Assembly: GCA_934462925.1 (NCBI GenBank)
Contig: CAKSIT010000004.1
Location: 124,001-188,000 of the forward strand
DNA length: 64,000 nucleotides
Source: an uncultured Oscillospiraceae bacterium
GTDB lineage: Bacteria; Bacillota; Clostridia; Oscillospirales; Ruminococcaceae
Direction: 5' to 3'
The notes beneath the pieces were generated by a model. It was not told where the DNA came from. It ran no database searches and saw only the letters and a list, made by a program, of their open reading frames with translations. Position 1 is the stretch's first letter; each line of letters begins with the position of its first letter. This document shows positions 31,280 to 38,776 of the stretch, in pieces. A program made the translations under genes and the position numbers.

Positions 31280-32941
31280 TCAGATAAGCCCCGAATTGTT
31301 GATAGCGGAAACAAGCGCGTAGAGCGAAGCGGTGATGATATCCGTGTCGATACCCGCGCCCCAGCTGATGCCGTTAGCGGCAGTAATGCCGATATAGGAA
31401 GCAGCCTTTGATTTGGACGTTGTTTCGATAGCGTTCTCGGTAAAGGTTTCTAAATGGTAGTCAATGCCAAGACCGTTCTTTATTGCGTTGGAAACCGCGT
31501 CAAGGCGGCCGTTGCCCTTACCCGCATATGTGCGCTTCTCGCCGTTTATCTTAACGGTAATGTCGGCTTCGATAGAAGGCCCTTGCTGAGTGTAGTGCGC
31601 CTCGACAAGCTCAAGCTTTGTTTTGAGGTTTACGTAGCTCTCCTCGAAAATCTTGTATATCTCCGCGGGGTGCAGCTCCTTGTGCGCGTGGTCGGAAACG
31701 CTCTTTACCTTGTAGCCGAAATTCTCGCGCATTTTCGGGGGCATGACTATGCCGTAGGACTGCTCCATAAGGTAGCCTATGCCGCCCTTGCCCGACTGCG
31801 AGTTGATACGGATAACGTCGCCCTCGTACTCTCTGCCGATGTCGTGCGGGTCGATGGGGATATAGGGGACGTTCCAATGCTCGGGGTCTTTTTCCTCGCG
31901 CCACTTCATGCCCTTTGCGATAGCGTCCTGATGCGAGCCGCTGAACGCCGCGAACACGAGCTGTCCGCTGTACGGCATACGCTCGTAAATGTGCATACGC
32001 GTAAGCCGCTCGTAAACCGAGGCAAGCTCGGGCAGGTCGGAGAAATCAAGACCAGGCTCAACGCCGTGCGAGTACATATTGAGCGCCACCGTTACGATAT
32101 CGACGTTGCCCGTGCGCTCGCCGTTGCCGAAAAGCGTTCCCTCAACGCGGTCAGCGCCCGCAAGAAGCCCGAGTTCGGTGTCGGCAACGCCGCAGCCGCG
32201 GTCGTTGTGCGGGTGGAGGGATATCTCAAGGCTCTCACGGCCGTGAAGCACCTTGCACATATATTCAATTTGCTGCGCGTAAACGTGCGGCATGGACTCC
32301 TCAACGGTAACGGGCAGGTTGATGATGACCTTGTTGTCGGGCGTGGGCTTCCAGATGTCGATAACGGCGTTGCATATCTCGGCGGCAAACTCGGGTTCAG
32401 TACCCGTAAAGCTTTCGGGGGAGTACTCGAAGCGGAAGCTGCCGGGGGTCTTTTCCTTGTACTCGTTGAGAAGCTTTGCGCCCGTTACGGCGATATCGAT
32501 TATTTCCTGCTTGTTCTTGCGGAACACCTGCTCGCGCTGCGCCACGGACGTTGAGTTGTAGAGGTGTACGATAGCGTGCTTGCAGCCCTCGAGCGCCTCG
32601 AACGTCTTTTTAATGATATGCTCGCGCGACTGCGTGAGAACCTGCACGGTAACGTCGTCGGGGATAAGGTCGCGCTCGATAAGCGCGCGGCAGAACTCGT
32701 ACTCCGTTTCGCTTGCGGCGGGGAAGCCTATCTCTATCTCCTTGAAGCCCACCTTTACAAGGCGCGTGAAGAACTCGAGCTTCTCCTCAAGGCTCATAGG
32801 GATTATGAGCGCCTGATTGCCGTCGCGCAGGTCGACGCTGCACCACTTGGGGGCTTTGTCGATGTACTCCTTGTTCACCCAGTCAAGGCAGGGGAACGGG
32901 GGCATGAAATAGCGTCTTGTGTACTTGCTTGATTTAGTCAT
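31280..32941 (-). CDS. leuA: 2-isopropylmalate synthase (LeuA type 2)
   Basis: The 553-residue enzyme condenses 2-oxoisovalerate and acetyl-CoA, the first committed step of leucine synthesis. The HMGL-like catalytic barrel starts with CSVDLRDGNQALI (near 33-45), and the metal-binding His pair lies in SLHPHNDRGCGVAD (near 240-253). A C-terminal LeuA dimer/allosteric domain fills the last 120 residues. The N-terminal MPPFPCLDWVNKEYI layout marks the long form, as in actinobacteria. ATG 32941 is used (AAAGGA upstream); a longer in-frame reading crosses the T-box terminator. Expression is controlled by a leucine T-box. No other leu genes are adjacent. Confidence 0.95.
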   Translation of the reverse strand: MTKSSKYTRRYFMPPFPCLDWVNKEYIDKAPKWCSVDLRDGNQALIIPMSLEEKLEFFTRLVKVGFKEIEIGFPAASETEYEFCRALIERDLIPDDVTVQVLTQSREHIIKKTFEALEGCKHAIVHLYNSTSVAQREQVFRKNKQEIIDIAVTGAKLLNEYKEKTPGSFRFEYSPESFTGTEPEFAAEICNAVIDIWKPTPDNKVIINLPVTVEESMPHVYAQQIEYMCKVLHGRESLEISLHPHNDRGCGVADTELGLLAGADRVEGTLFGNGERTGNVDIVTVALNMYSHGVEPGLDFSDLPELASVYERLTRMHIYERMPYSGQLVFAAFSGSHQDAIAKGMKWREEKDPEHWNVPYIPIDPHDIGREYEGDVIRINSQSGKGGIGYLMEQSYGIVMPPKMRENFGYKVKSVSDHAHKELHPAEIYKIFEESYVNLKTKLELVEAHYTQQGPSIEADITVKINGEKRTYAGKGNGRLDAVSNAIKNGLGIDYHLETFTENAIETTSKSKAASYIGITAANGISWGAGIDTDIITASLYALVSAINNSGLI

Positions 32942-32982
32942 GATGTATTCCTTTCCTGTGACGAAGCGCCTCGCGGGGCAAT

Positions 32983-33250
32983 AAAAAAACTCCATCTCCT
33001 TAATAAGAGATGAAGTCGTAAACTCCACGGTACCACTCTTGTTGGCTGAAAACCCGCTCTGCCACATCTGACAATGTGTTTCTCGATAACGGGAGATACC
33101 GTAGCGGCTTAATTGCCTAAGCGTTCTGCCGCTCTGCTCGGGGAGGAGTTATATCCGCGCACGACTGCCGCGCTCGCACCAAACGGCGGCTCTCTGAAAG
33201 CTCACGCATCGGACTTTGTTCCCTTCAACGCATTTGAACTATTACACACT
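32983..33250 (-). promoter_or_regulatory. Leucine T-box leader of leuA
   Basis: On the minus strand the conserved T-box AGAGTGGTACCGTGGA lies at about 33036-33021. It is followed by a terminator (CATCTC/GAGATG stem, T-run at 32990-32983). Upstream are the Stem I distal features (AGAGAGCCGCC...GGTGCGAGCGCGGC, about 33195-33165) and an ATAACTCC specifier segment (near 33150) whose CTC is a leucine codon. Uncharged tRNA-Leu would stabilise the antiterminator and let leuA be transcribed. Confidence 0.85.
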
Positions 33251-33251
33251 C

Positions 33252-33280
33252 ATTATAACACGCTTCTGCGCGTTTGTCAA
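33252..33280 (-). promoter_or_regulatory. leuA T-box promoter
   Basis: On the minus strand TTGACA (33280-33275) and TATAAT (33257-33252) are 17 bases apart, just ahead of the T-box. Confidence 0.85.
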
Positions 33281-33324
33281 GTGCTTTCTCGCAGAAATCT
33301 CAGCACGCTTCCCGCCAAACGAAA

Positions 33325-33358
33325 AAAGTCCCGCAGATGTGCGTTCTGCGGGACTTGA
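33325..33358 (-). terminator. Terminator of an unassigned minus-strand transcript
   Basis: AAGTCCCGCAG pairs perfectly with CTGCGGGACTT around 9 bases. On the minus strand it is followed by TTTTTTCG. It ends nothing annotated except the candidate unit that starts near 33.69 kb, and it insulates the leuA promoter. Confidence 0.7.
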
Positions 33359-33557
33359 CCGACAGGACGAAAAAAGGAAGGAAAACGCCCTGAAGGTCGG
33401 GGGAGGTATTATTGTGTAACAGGCAGGGAGCGCTGTGCGGGTGCGTTCCGCTGCTGTGACTATATAATACCGCACTTCTTTGAACGATTTATTACGGTTT
33501 TGTGAAATCAAGATGAAAATGATTCCCGCATGGGGTTTATCTGCAAAAAGCGAGCTT

Positions 33558-33680
33558 TTACATCAGCCCGCAGCGCTGCGCGTTGTTTTTAAGCAGAAGC
33601 GTGGCGCGGCGCGCCTGCCGCAAAAACAGCTCCCTGTTTACGGCTGTGGAGGAGAAGTACTGCCCGTAATAGTCGCACAA
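33558..33680 (-). CDS. Candidate small protein (40 residues, TTG start)
   Basis: From TTG 33680 to TAA 33558 the frame gives a compact sequence (LCDYYGQYFSSTAVNREL and on) ending in GLM. About 80 percent of third codon positions are G or C, like host genes, which argues for real coding. The -10 box of a consensus promoter ends 10 bases before the TTG, so the mRNA would be nearly leaderless; an alternative TTG at 33719 would add 13 residues but lies in the -35 box. I do not recognise the product. It could also be the tail of a decayed gene. Confidence 0.3.
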   Translation of the reverse strand: MCDYYGQYFSSTAVNRELFLRQARRATLLLKNNAQRCGLM

Positions 33681-33690
33681 GTCTGCTAAT

Positions 33691-33719
33691 ATTATACCAA
33701 ACCTTGAAGATACTGTCAA
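33691..33719 (-). promoter_or_regulatory. Consensus minus-strand promoter divergent from metK
   Basis: TTGACA (33719-33714) and TATAAT (33696-33691) are spaced by 17 bases. The strong promoter and the terminator at 33325-33358 define a transcript of about 360 bases between leuA and metK. Confidence 0.65.
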
Positions 33720-33754
33720 GCGCGCGGAAAATTTGAGAAATACCGCAATATGTA

Positions 33755-33783
33755 TTGACAGCGCGGGAAATATGTGCTATACT
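33755..33783 (+). promoter_or_regulatory. metK promoter
   Basis: TTGACA (33755-33760) and TATACT (33778-33783) are separated by 17 bases, immediately before the SAM riboswitch. Confidence 0.85.
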
Positions 33784-33797
33784 ATATTCGACAAAAA

Positions 33798-33980
33798 CCT
33801 TATCAAGAGAGGCTTCTTGCTCGCAAGAGCGGGGGACTGGTCCCTGTGAAGCCCGGCAACCTATTCGCACGGCGCGCGCTTTGCGGAAAAGGTGCTACTT
33901 CCTGCGGCGGCTGTATGCTGCCGAGAGATGAGGAGTGAAGACGAAGTACGCTCACTCCTTATGGAGTGAGTTTTTGTTTT
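33798..33980 (+). promoter_or_regulatory. SAM-I (S-box) riboswitch with terminator
   Basis: The conserved S-box segments appear in order: CTTATCAAGAGAGGC (33799-33813), GGGACTGGTCCC with TGAAGCCCGGCAACC (33834-33861), GGTGCTACTTCCTGC (33891-33905) and GAGAGATGAGGA (33923-33934). A terminator stem, CTCACTCC-TTAT-GGAGTGAG, with a T run follows at 33951-33976, and AGGAGTGA (33931-33938) is positioned to form the alternative antiterminator. SAM binding would end transcription before metK. Confidence 0.95.
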
Positions 33981-34049
33981 GCAGGTAAACGGGTAAAGGC
34001 GAGCTGAAAGCGCCCGACGGCGCGTATCGCCGCATAAGAAAGGAAAAAC

Positions 34050-35228
34050 ATGAAGGACAAGAAGCTGTTCACCTCTGAAAGCGTAACCGAGGGTCACCCC
34101 GACAAGGTGTGCGACATCATCTCGGACTCTATTCTTGACGCAATACTGGCGCAAGACCCCAAGGGGCGCGTTGCGTGCGAAACCACCGCCACCACGGGCA
34201 TGGTTATGGTAATGGGCGAAATCACCACCACCGCGTCGGTAGACATTCCCGCGATAGTAAGAAACGCGGTGCGCGAGATAGGCTACACGGGCGACGTGGC
34301 GGGCTTTGACGCGGACGCGTGCGCGGTCATCACCTCTATAGACAAGCAGTCGCCCGACATTGCAATGGGCGTTGACAACGCGCTCGAGGGCAGGGCGGAG
34401 AACGCCTACGACACGGGCGCGGGCGACCAGGGCATGATGTTCGGCTATGCGTGCAATGAAACGCCCGAGCTTATGCCGCTGCCGATAAGCCTGTCGCACA
34501 AGCTTGCAAAGCGGCTTGCCGAGGTTCGTAAGAGCGGCGAGCTTACATACCTCTGCCCCGACGGCAAAACGCAGGTTACGGTGGAGTATGACGACGGCAA
34601 GCCCGTTCGCGTAGACACGGTTGTAGTATCCACCCAGCACAGCGCTTCCGCGCAGCTTGAGCAGATACGCGCGGACATTATCGAAAAGGTAATAAAGCCG
34701 ATTATCCCCGCGCAGCTTCTCGACGCGGACACCAAGTACTACGTAAACCCCACGGGCCGCTTTGTTGTGGGCGGACCTGCGGGCGACAGCGGCCTTACGG
34801 GCAGAAAGATAATCGTAGACACCTACGGCGGCTACTCGCGCCACGGCGGCGGCGCGTTCTCGGGCAAAGACCCGACAAAGGTTGACCGCTCGGGCGCATA
34901 CATGGCGCGCTACGTTGCAAAGAACATTGTTGCGGCGGGGCTTGCGGACAAGTGCGAGGTTCAGCTTGCGTACGCCATAGGCGTTGCGCACCCCGTATCG
35001 GTAATGGTAGACACGTTCGGCACGGGAAAGGCTGAGGACGGCGCTATCGCCGAGGCGGTGCGCAAGGTGTTCGACCTGCGCACGGCGGCTATGATAGACG
35101 CGCTCGACCTGCGTCGGGCGCAGTACAGGCAGCTTGCCGCGTACGGCCACATGGGCAGGGAGGAGCTTGGCGTTGCGTGGGAGCGCACCGACCGCACAGA
35201 GCAGCTGCTTAAGGCAATTAACGGGTAA
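34050..35228 (+). CDS. metK: S-adenosylmethionine synthetase
   Basis: The 392-residue enzyme makes SAM from methionine and ATP. Motifs include the N-terminal EGHPDKVCD (near 13-21), the methionine-adenosyltransferase signature [13 protein letters not shown] (near 123-135) and the phosphate-binding [16 protein letters not shown] (near 267-282). The start has AAAGGAAAAAC upstream. SAM-I riboswitch control closes a feedback loop on its own product. A mobile element has inserted into the terminator that follows the stop codon, duplicating the stem. Confidence 0.97.
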   Translation: MKDKKLFTSESVTEGHPDKVCDIISDSILDAILAQDPKGRVACETTATTGMVMVMGEITTTASVDIPAIVRNAVREIGYTGDVAGFDADACAVITSIDKQSPDIAMGVDNALEGRAENAYDTGAGDQGMMFGYACNETPELMPLPISLSHKLAKRLAEVRKSGELTYLCPDGKTQVTVEYDDGKPVRVDTVVVSTQHSASAQLEQIRADIIEKVIKPIIPAQLLDADTKYYVNPTGRFVVGGPAGDSGLTGRKIIVDTYGGYSRHGGGAFSGKDPTKVDRSGAYMARYVAKNIVAAGLADKCEVQLAYAIGVAHPVSVMVDTFGTGKAEDGAIAEAVRKVFDLRTAAMIDALDLRRAQYRQLAAYGHMGREELGVAWERTDRTEQLLKAING

Positions 35229-35257
35229 TAAAGAGGGGGCTGTTCGCGCAGCCCCTT

Positions 35258-35446
35258 CAGCTTGTTGAAAAAGTCCATTTTGCCCGCGTATGCGGGCTTT
35301 GAAATAACTTTTTTGCCTCGGGTTTCCCGAGGCAAAAAACACTTCTATCCGCACAAGTGTGCGGTTTGGCGGCAAGCCGTCAAACCGTGCGCGTAGTGCG
35401 GATGTCCCGTCGGAAAACCCCCGTATGGGGGTATTTCGACGGTCTC
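35258..35446 (+). mobile_element. MITE family 1, copy C
   Basis: This 189-bp copy begins CAGCTTGTTGAAAAAG and ends TTTCGACGGTCTC. The 24-base duplicated target (35234-35257 and 35447-35470) is the complete metK terminator stem with GGGGGCTG/CAGCCCC arms. The right-hand stem keeps the T tract (ATTTTTG) while the left-hand stem has lost it. Insertion therefore occurred exactly between stem and T run. The element's internal TTTTTTGCC/GGCAAAAAA hairpin could replace the lost function. Confidence 0.9.
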
Positions 35447-35486
35447 AGGGGGCTGTTCGCGCAGCCCCTTATTTTTGTGGATAGAC

Positions 35487-35515
35487 TTGATTTAATGCAG
35501 ATAATGTGTTATACT
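35487..35515 (+). promoter_or_regulatory. Promoter of the Fic module
   Basis: TTGATT (35487-35492) and TATACT (35510-35515) are 17 bases apart, about 28 bases before the antitoxin start. Confidence 0.65.
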
Positions 35516-35542
35516 TAATAAAAATGAACAACGGAGGCAATT

Positions 35543-35713
35543 ATGGCTGAACAGGTTATGACGCTTGAAAGCGCTATGAGTAATGCAATAGCTTCTACGG
35601 AAATGGAGGGCTTTGACGTTACAAAGGAACAGCGCGAGCTTATGGCGAGGGTGCTTAGAAAAGAAATGACCCTTAAGGAAGCCATTGCCGAGCTTAACAG
35701 GAAGTATAAATAA
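35543..35713 (+). CDS. VbhA-type antitoxin of the Fic module
   Basis: This 56-residue protein is helical and carries the class I Fic-inhibition motif (S/T)xxxE(G/N) as STEMEG at residues 18-23. In such antitoxins the Glu blocks ATP positioning in the Fic active site. The C-terminal half (RVLRKEMTLKEAIAELNRKYK) matches the second helix seen in VbhA-like proteins. A GGAGG site precedes the ATG. Its stop lies 5 bases before the Fic gene, so the two are co-transcribed, with the antitoxin first, as in toxin-antitoxin operons. Confidence 0.75.
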   Translation: MAEQVMTLESAMSNAIASTEMEGFDVTKEQRELMARVLRKEMTLKEAIAELNRKYK

Positions 35714-35718
35714 GCAGT

Positions 35719-36309
35719 ATGGGGTATTTGTTTGAACCGACAGACAGCGACTGTTATCATGGCACTACTGTGCTGATAAACAAGCTTGGAATAACCGATG
35801 AAAAAATATTGAAAGAAAACGAGAGCTTTATTACAAGTACTGTGGCAGCAATGCTTATCAGCAAACCGCTTAAGCAGGGCTTTGATTTTGGCGATTACAA
35901 AGCGATTCACTATGCGCTTTTCAGTGAGCTTTACAGTTGGGCGGGAGAGATAAGGACTATAAGCCTTTCTAAAACAACTACAAAGTTTATTGCTCCTGAG
36001 CAAATAGAAGTGCTTGGCATGAATATATTTAACCGCTTAAAAAAGCTGAATTATTTTCTTGATTTATCCAAAGATGAATTTGTCATAGAAATAGCGGATT
36101 TGTATAATTCGCTTAATCTTCTTCACCCGTTTAGGGAAGGCAATGGGCGTACACAGCGTGTGTTTTTTACACAACTTATCAGAAATGCGGGATATAGCAT
36201 TGATTATTCTGAGTTTAACTCTGAATTTCTCATGGTTGGCAGCATACAAGCGGCTTCGGGCGTAATGGATAATCTCATCGGCTTTTTTGAAAACAACATA
36301 AAGCATTAA
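35719..36309 (+). CDS. Fic domain AMPylase toxin
   Basis: The 196-residue protein carries the complete Fic active-site loop HPFREGNGRTQR at residues 136-147. It includes the catalytic His and the phosphate-binding Arg residues. The flap hairpin around SKTTTKFIAP (84-93) is also present. Such enzymes transfer AMP, or sometimes other nucleotide groups, to target proteins such as DNA gyrase and topoisomerase IV. It lacks an internal inhibitory helix, in line with a separate antitoxin. Base composition is more AT-rich than the flanking genes, suggesting horizontal gain. The start is ATG 35719. The target is inferred only. Confidence 0.88.
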   Translation: MGYLFEPTDSDCYHGTTVLINKLGITDEKILKENESFITSTVAAMLISKPLKQGFDFGDYKAIHYALFSELYSWAGEIRTISLSKTTTKFIAPEQIEVLGMNIFNRLKKLNYFLDLSKDEFVIEIADLYNSLNLLHPFREGNGRTQRVFFTQLIRNAGYSIDYSEFNSEFLMVGSIQAASGVMDNLIGFFENNIKH

Positions 36310-36343
36310 ATTTTTAGGGCATAGCAGCCGCCGCTGTTATGCC

Positions 36344-36553
36344 CTATTTGTTCATCTGCGGGTTATCCGTCCTGCCGAGAATATAGTCCACGGACACGTT
36401 GTAGAAATCCGCAAGGCGTATCAGGGTCTGGGTGGGGATATCGTGTTCCTCGGTTTCGTAGTAGCTGTATGTCCGCTGGGTGACGAATATAGCTCTTGCA
36501 ACCTCGCTTTGCGACAGCAGTTCGCTTTCGCGCAGATACTTTAACCTGTACAT
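36344..36553 (-). CDS. XRE-family helix-turn-helix regulator
   Basis: This 69-residue protein is a single Cro/C1-type DNA-binding domain. The recognition region is LSQSEVARAIFVTQRTYSYYE, and the C-terminal PTQTLIRLADFYNVSVDYILGRTD is typical of short XRE regulators. ATG 36553 is preferred over GTG 36559 because CGGAG lies 7 bases before it. It is transcribed away from the DUF4352-like gene, and a 9-base perfect dyad lies in the shared control region, so it probably represses that promoter. Confidence 0.82.
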   Translation of the reverse strand: MYRLKYLRESELLSQSEVARAIFVTQRTYSYYETEEHDIPTQTLIRLADFYNVSVDYILGRTDNPQMNK

Positions 36554-36612
36554 AGACACGCTCCGTTCATTATTTGCATAGATTTATTATAACCATAGAA
36601 TGAAATATTCTC

Positions 36613-36666
36613 TTGACAAATAGAACGAGTTGTGCTATAATGCTTCTAGAACAAAACGTTCTAGAA
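36613..36666 (+). promoter_or_regulatory. Promoter and operator of the DUF4352-like gene
   Basis: TTGACA (36613-36618) and TATAAT (36636-36641) are 17 bases apart. Just downstream, TTCTAGAAC (36644-36652) and GTTCTAGAA (36658-36666) form a perfect inverted repeat across AAAAC, where a bound repressor would block transcription start. Confidence 0.75.
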
Positions 36667-36683
36667 AACAGGGAGGTATCACA

Positions 36684-37301
36684 ATGAAAGATGTTATTAA
36701 AAAATGGTGGTTCTGGCTTATCGTGGGGTTAGTTGCGATATACGCAATAGGTGCAGCATCGGGACAACTGTCCGACAGCAGCAAATCGTCGTCGCGTCCT
36801 GCATCACTTACGGCTTCGCAGAGTACATCTCGAACGGAAAAAACATCACACACTTCTGTTAGTTCCACTCCTAAGGAATCAGAAAGCAAGCCCGCAGCAT
36901 ACGGCGTTGGTGATACCGCGCAGAAGAAGTCCTATGAACTGACGGTCGATTCGTTCAGAGAGGTAAAGAGCGACAATCAGTTTGCACAGCCCGACGAGGG
37001 TAAAATGTTTGTGGAGGTTGTAATGACAGTGGAAAATACCACTGTCGACAGCGAGCTGCATATAAGCTTACTCGATTTCAACGCATATGAGGATGGGTAT
37101 GCACTAAGCGATGATTTCAGCGCGCTTACAGCGTCCGATACAGAAACCATAGGCGGAACTGTTGCGGGCGGAAAGAAGCTTCAGGGCGGTCTTTGCTATC
37201 AGGTGTCCGAGGATTTTGAGGAGCTTGAAATAGACGTGAAAATAGGCTATGGCAGCGGCAACGAAACAAAGCTGCTGCTGAACAGGGCTTCTCTTGCATA
37301 A
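36684..37301 (+). CDS. Membrane-anchored DUF4352-like surface protein
   Basis: The 205-residue protein has one N-terminal membrane anchor (WWFWLIVGLVAIYAIGAASG, residues 8-27) and no lipobox. A Ser/Thr-rich linker (30-68) is followed by a beta-rich extracellular domain (GVGDTAQKKSYELTVDS from about 73) with the VENTT-type strand of DUF4352 (immunoprotective/telokin-like) proteins. It is likely exported and bound to the membrane with the domain outside. ATG 36684 follows GGGAGG. Control by the divergent XRE gene is inferred. Confidence 0.7.
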   Translation: MKDVIKKWWFWLIVGLVAIYAIGAASGQLSDSSKSSSRPASLTASQSTSRTEKTSHTSVSSTPKESESKPAAYGVGDTAQKKSYELTVDSFREVKSDNQFAQPDEGKMFVEVVMTVENTTVDSELHISLLDFNAYEDGYALSDDFSALTASDTETIGGTVAGGKKLQGGLCYQVSEDFEELEIDVKIGYGSGNETKLLLNRASLA

Positions 37302-37357
37302 CGTCCGCACACTTTTTTCCTTGTATTCTCCCCGAAATTATGCTACAATAAAACGGG

Positions 37358-38692
37358 GTGAGGAAAATGGAGATACCGAGATATGCAGCCGCGGTGCTTA
37401 ATGCGCTCCATGCGGCGGGGTTTGAGGCCTACATTGTGGGCGGGTGCGTGCGCGACAGCATTATGGGCATGACGCCGCACGATTACGACGTTACAACGTC
37501 CGCGCTGCCGCAGGAGACCGAGCGCGTTTTTGCCGCGTACCGTGTTATAGAAACGGGCATAAAGCACGGCACGGTCACCGTGCTGTCCGAGGGGCAGCCC
37601 GTTGAAATAACCACCTACCGCATAGACGGCGAGTACCGCGACGGCAGACACCCCGACGGCGTGAGCTTCACACGCAGCCTGCGCGACGACCTCTCCCGCC
37701 GCGACTTTACCATGAACGGCATAGCCTACTCTCCAAACGAGGGGTACGTTGACCTGTTCGGCGGGCGCGCGGACATAGAGCGCGGCGTTGTGCGCTGTAT
37801 AGGCGAGCCGCATAAGCGCTTCGGCGAGGACGCGCTGCGGATACTGCGCGCGCTGAGATTCGCGGCGACGCTTTGCTTTACAATTGAGGATGGAACGGCG
37901 CGCGCGGCTGCCGAGTGCGCGGAGCTTTTGGATAAGGTGTCGCGCGAGAGGATATTTGCGGAGCTTAAAAAGCTGCTTTGCGGCAAAAACGCCGTGCAGG
38001 TGCTTAAGGACTTCCCCGAGATATTTGTAAGGATAATACCGCAGCTGAAGCCGCTTGTAGGGTACGAGCAGAACAGCCGCTTTCACGACAGCACGCTGTG
38101 GGAGCATACCGCGCGCGCGGTGGGCGGCGCTCCGTGCGACGAGGGGCTGCGCCTTGCCATGCTTCTGCACGACGTTGGCAAGCCCTTTTGCCGCAGCGAG
38201 GACGAGCAGGGCGAGAGCCACTACTACGGCCATGCGGAGAAAAGCGCGCTGCTTGCCGAGGAGATACTGCGCGGGCTTAAGTGCGACAACGCCACGCGCG
38301 AGCGCGTTGCAGAAATTGTGCGCTATCACGATATGCCGATAAACGATACGGCGCGTTATCTGCGGCGCGCGCTTTCACGCCACGGGTACGATAGGCTGTG
38401 CGACATAATACGCGCGCATATTGCGGACGACATGGCAAAAAAGCCCGAGTGCCGCGAGCGTATTCCGTCGTACGAGACGGCGCTTGTTCACGCGCGGGAG
38501 CTTATGGAGCGCGCCCCCTGCCTTACCATGCGCGACCTTGCCGTAACGGGCGGCGACCTTAAGGGCATTGTAGAGCCGTCCCCGAAAATGGGGCGGGTGC
38601 TTGCGGCGCTTTTAGCGGAGGTTGTGGACGGCACGCTCCCAAACACCAAACAGGCGCTGCTGGAGCGCGCGCGGCAGCTGGTACAGGAATAA
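37358..38692 (+). CDS. cca: CCA tRNA nucleotidyltransferase
   Basis: The 444-residue class II nucleotidyltransferase adds or repairs the 3'-CCA end of tRNAs. The catalytic head holds GGCVRDSIMG (near 25-34) with the DYDVTT carboxylates, followed by RRDFTMNGIAY (near 112-122) and the flexible head/neck region GEPHKRFGEDALRILRALRFAA. The C-terminal half contains an HD domain (LLHDVGKP, near 269-276), so phosphohydrolase activity is possible. The start is GTG 37358 or ATG 37367; the GGGGTGAGG site is close to both. A terminator follows. Confidence 0.93.
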   Translation: MRKMEIPRYAAAVLNALHAAGFEAYIVGGCVRDSIMGMTPHDYDVTTSALPQETERVFAAYRVIETGIKHGTVTVLSEGQPVEITTYRIDGEYRDGRHPDGVSFTRSLRDDLSRRDFTMNGIAYSPNEGYVDLFGGRADIERGVVRCIGEPHKRFGEDALRILRALRFAATLCFTIEDGTARAAAECAELLDKVSRERIFAELKKLLCGKNAVQVLKDFPEIFVRIIPQLKPLVGYEQNSRFHDSTLWEHTARAVGGAPCDEGLRLAMLLHDVGKPFCRSEDEQGESHYYGHAEKSALLAEEILRGLKCDNATRERVAEIVRYHDMPINDTARYLRRALSRHGYDRLCDIIRAHIADDMAKKPECRERIPSYETALVHARELMERAPCLTMRDLAVTGGDLKGIVEPSPKMGRVLAALLAEVVDGTLPNTKQALLERARQLVQE

Positions 38693-38696
38693 AATT

Positions 38697-38733
38697 CACC
38701 GCCCTTTCGGACCGAGAGGGCGGTGTTATTATA
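38697..38733 (+). terminator. cca terminator
   Basis: CACCGCCCT pairs with AGGGCGGTG around TTCGGACCGAG-type loop bases, followed by TTATTAT. Confidence 0.8.
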
Positions 38734-38776
38734 TGCCGCTTAGCGCGGGGGAAAGCGCCGCGGCGGGAGGCGTCCG

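Noticed and set aside
33550..33690. Region as a 6S RNA or other known structured RNA
   Set aside because: The 5' and 3' parts do not pair into a long rod with a central bubble, and a coding-like frame fits the composition better.
36344..36553. XRE gene as the antitoxin of the Fic enzyme
   Set aside because: It is on the opposite strand and separate from the Fic operon, which already contains a VbhA-type antitoxin with the inhibitory motif.
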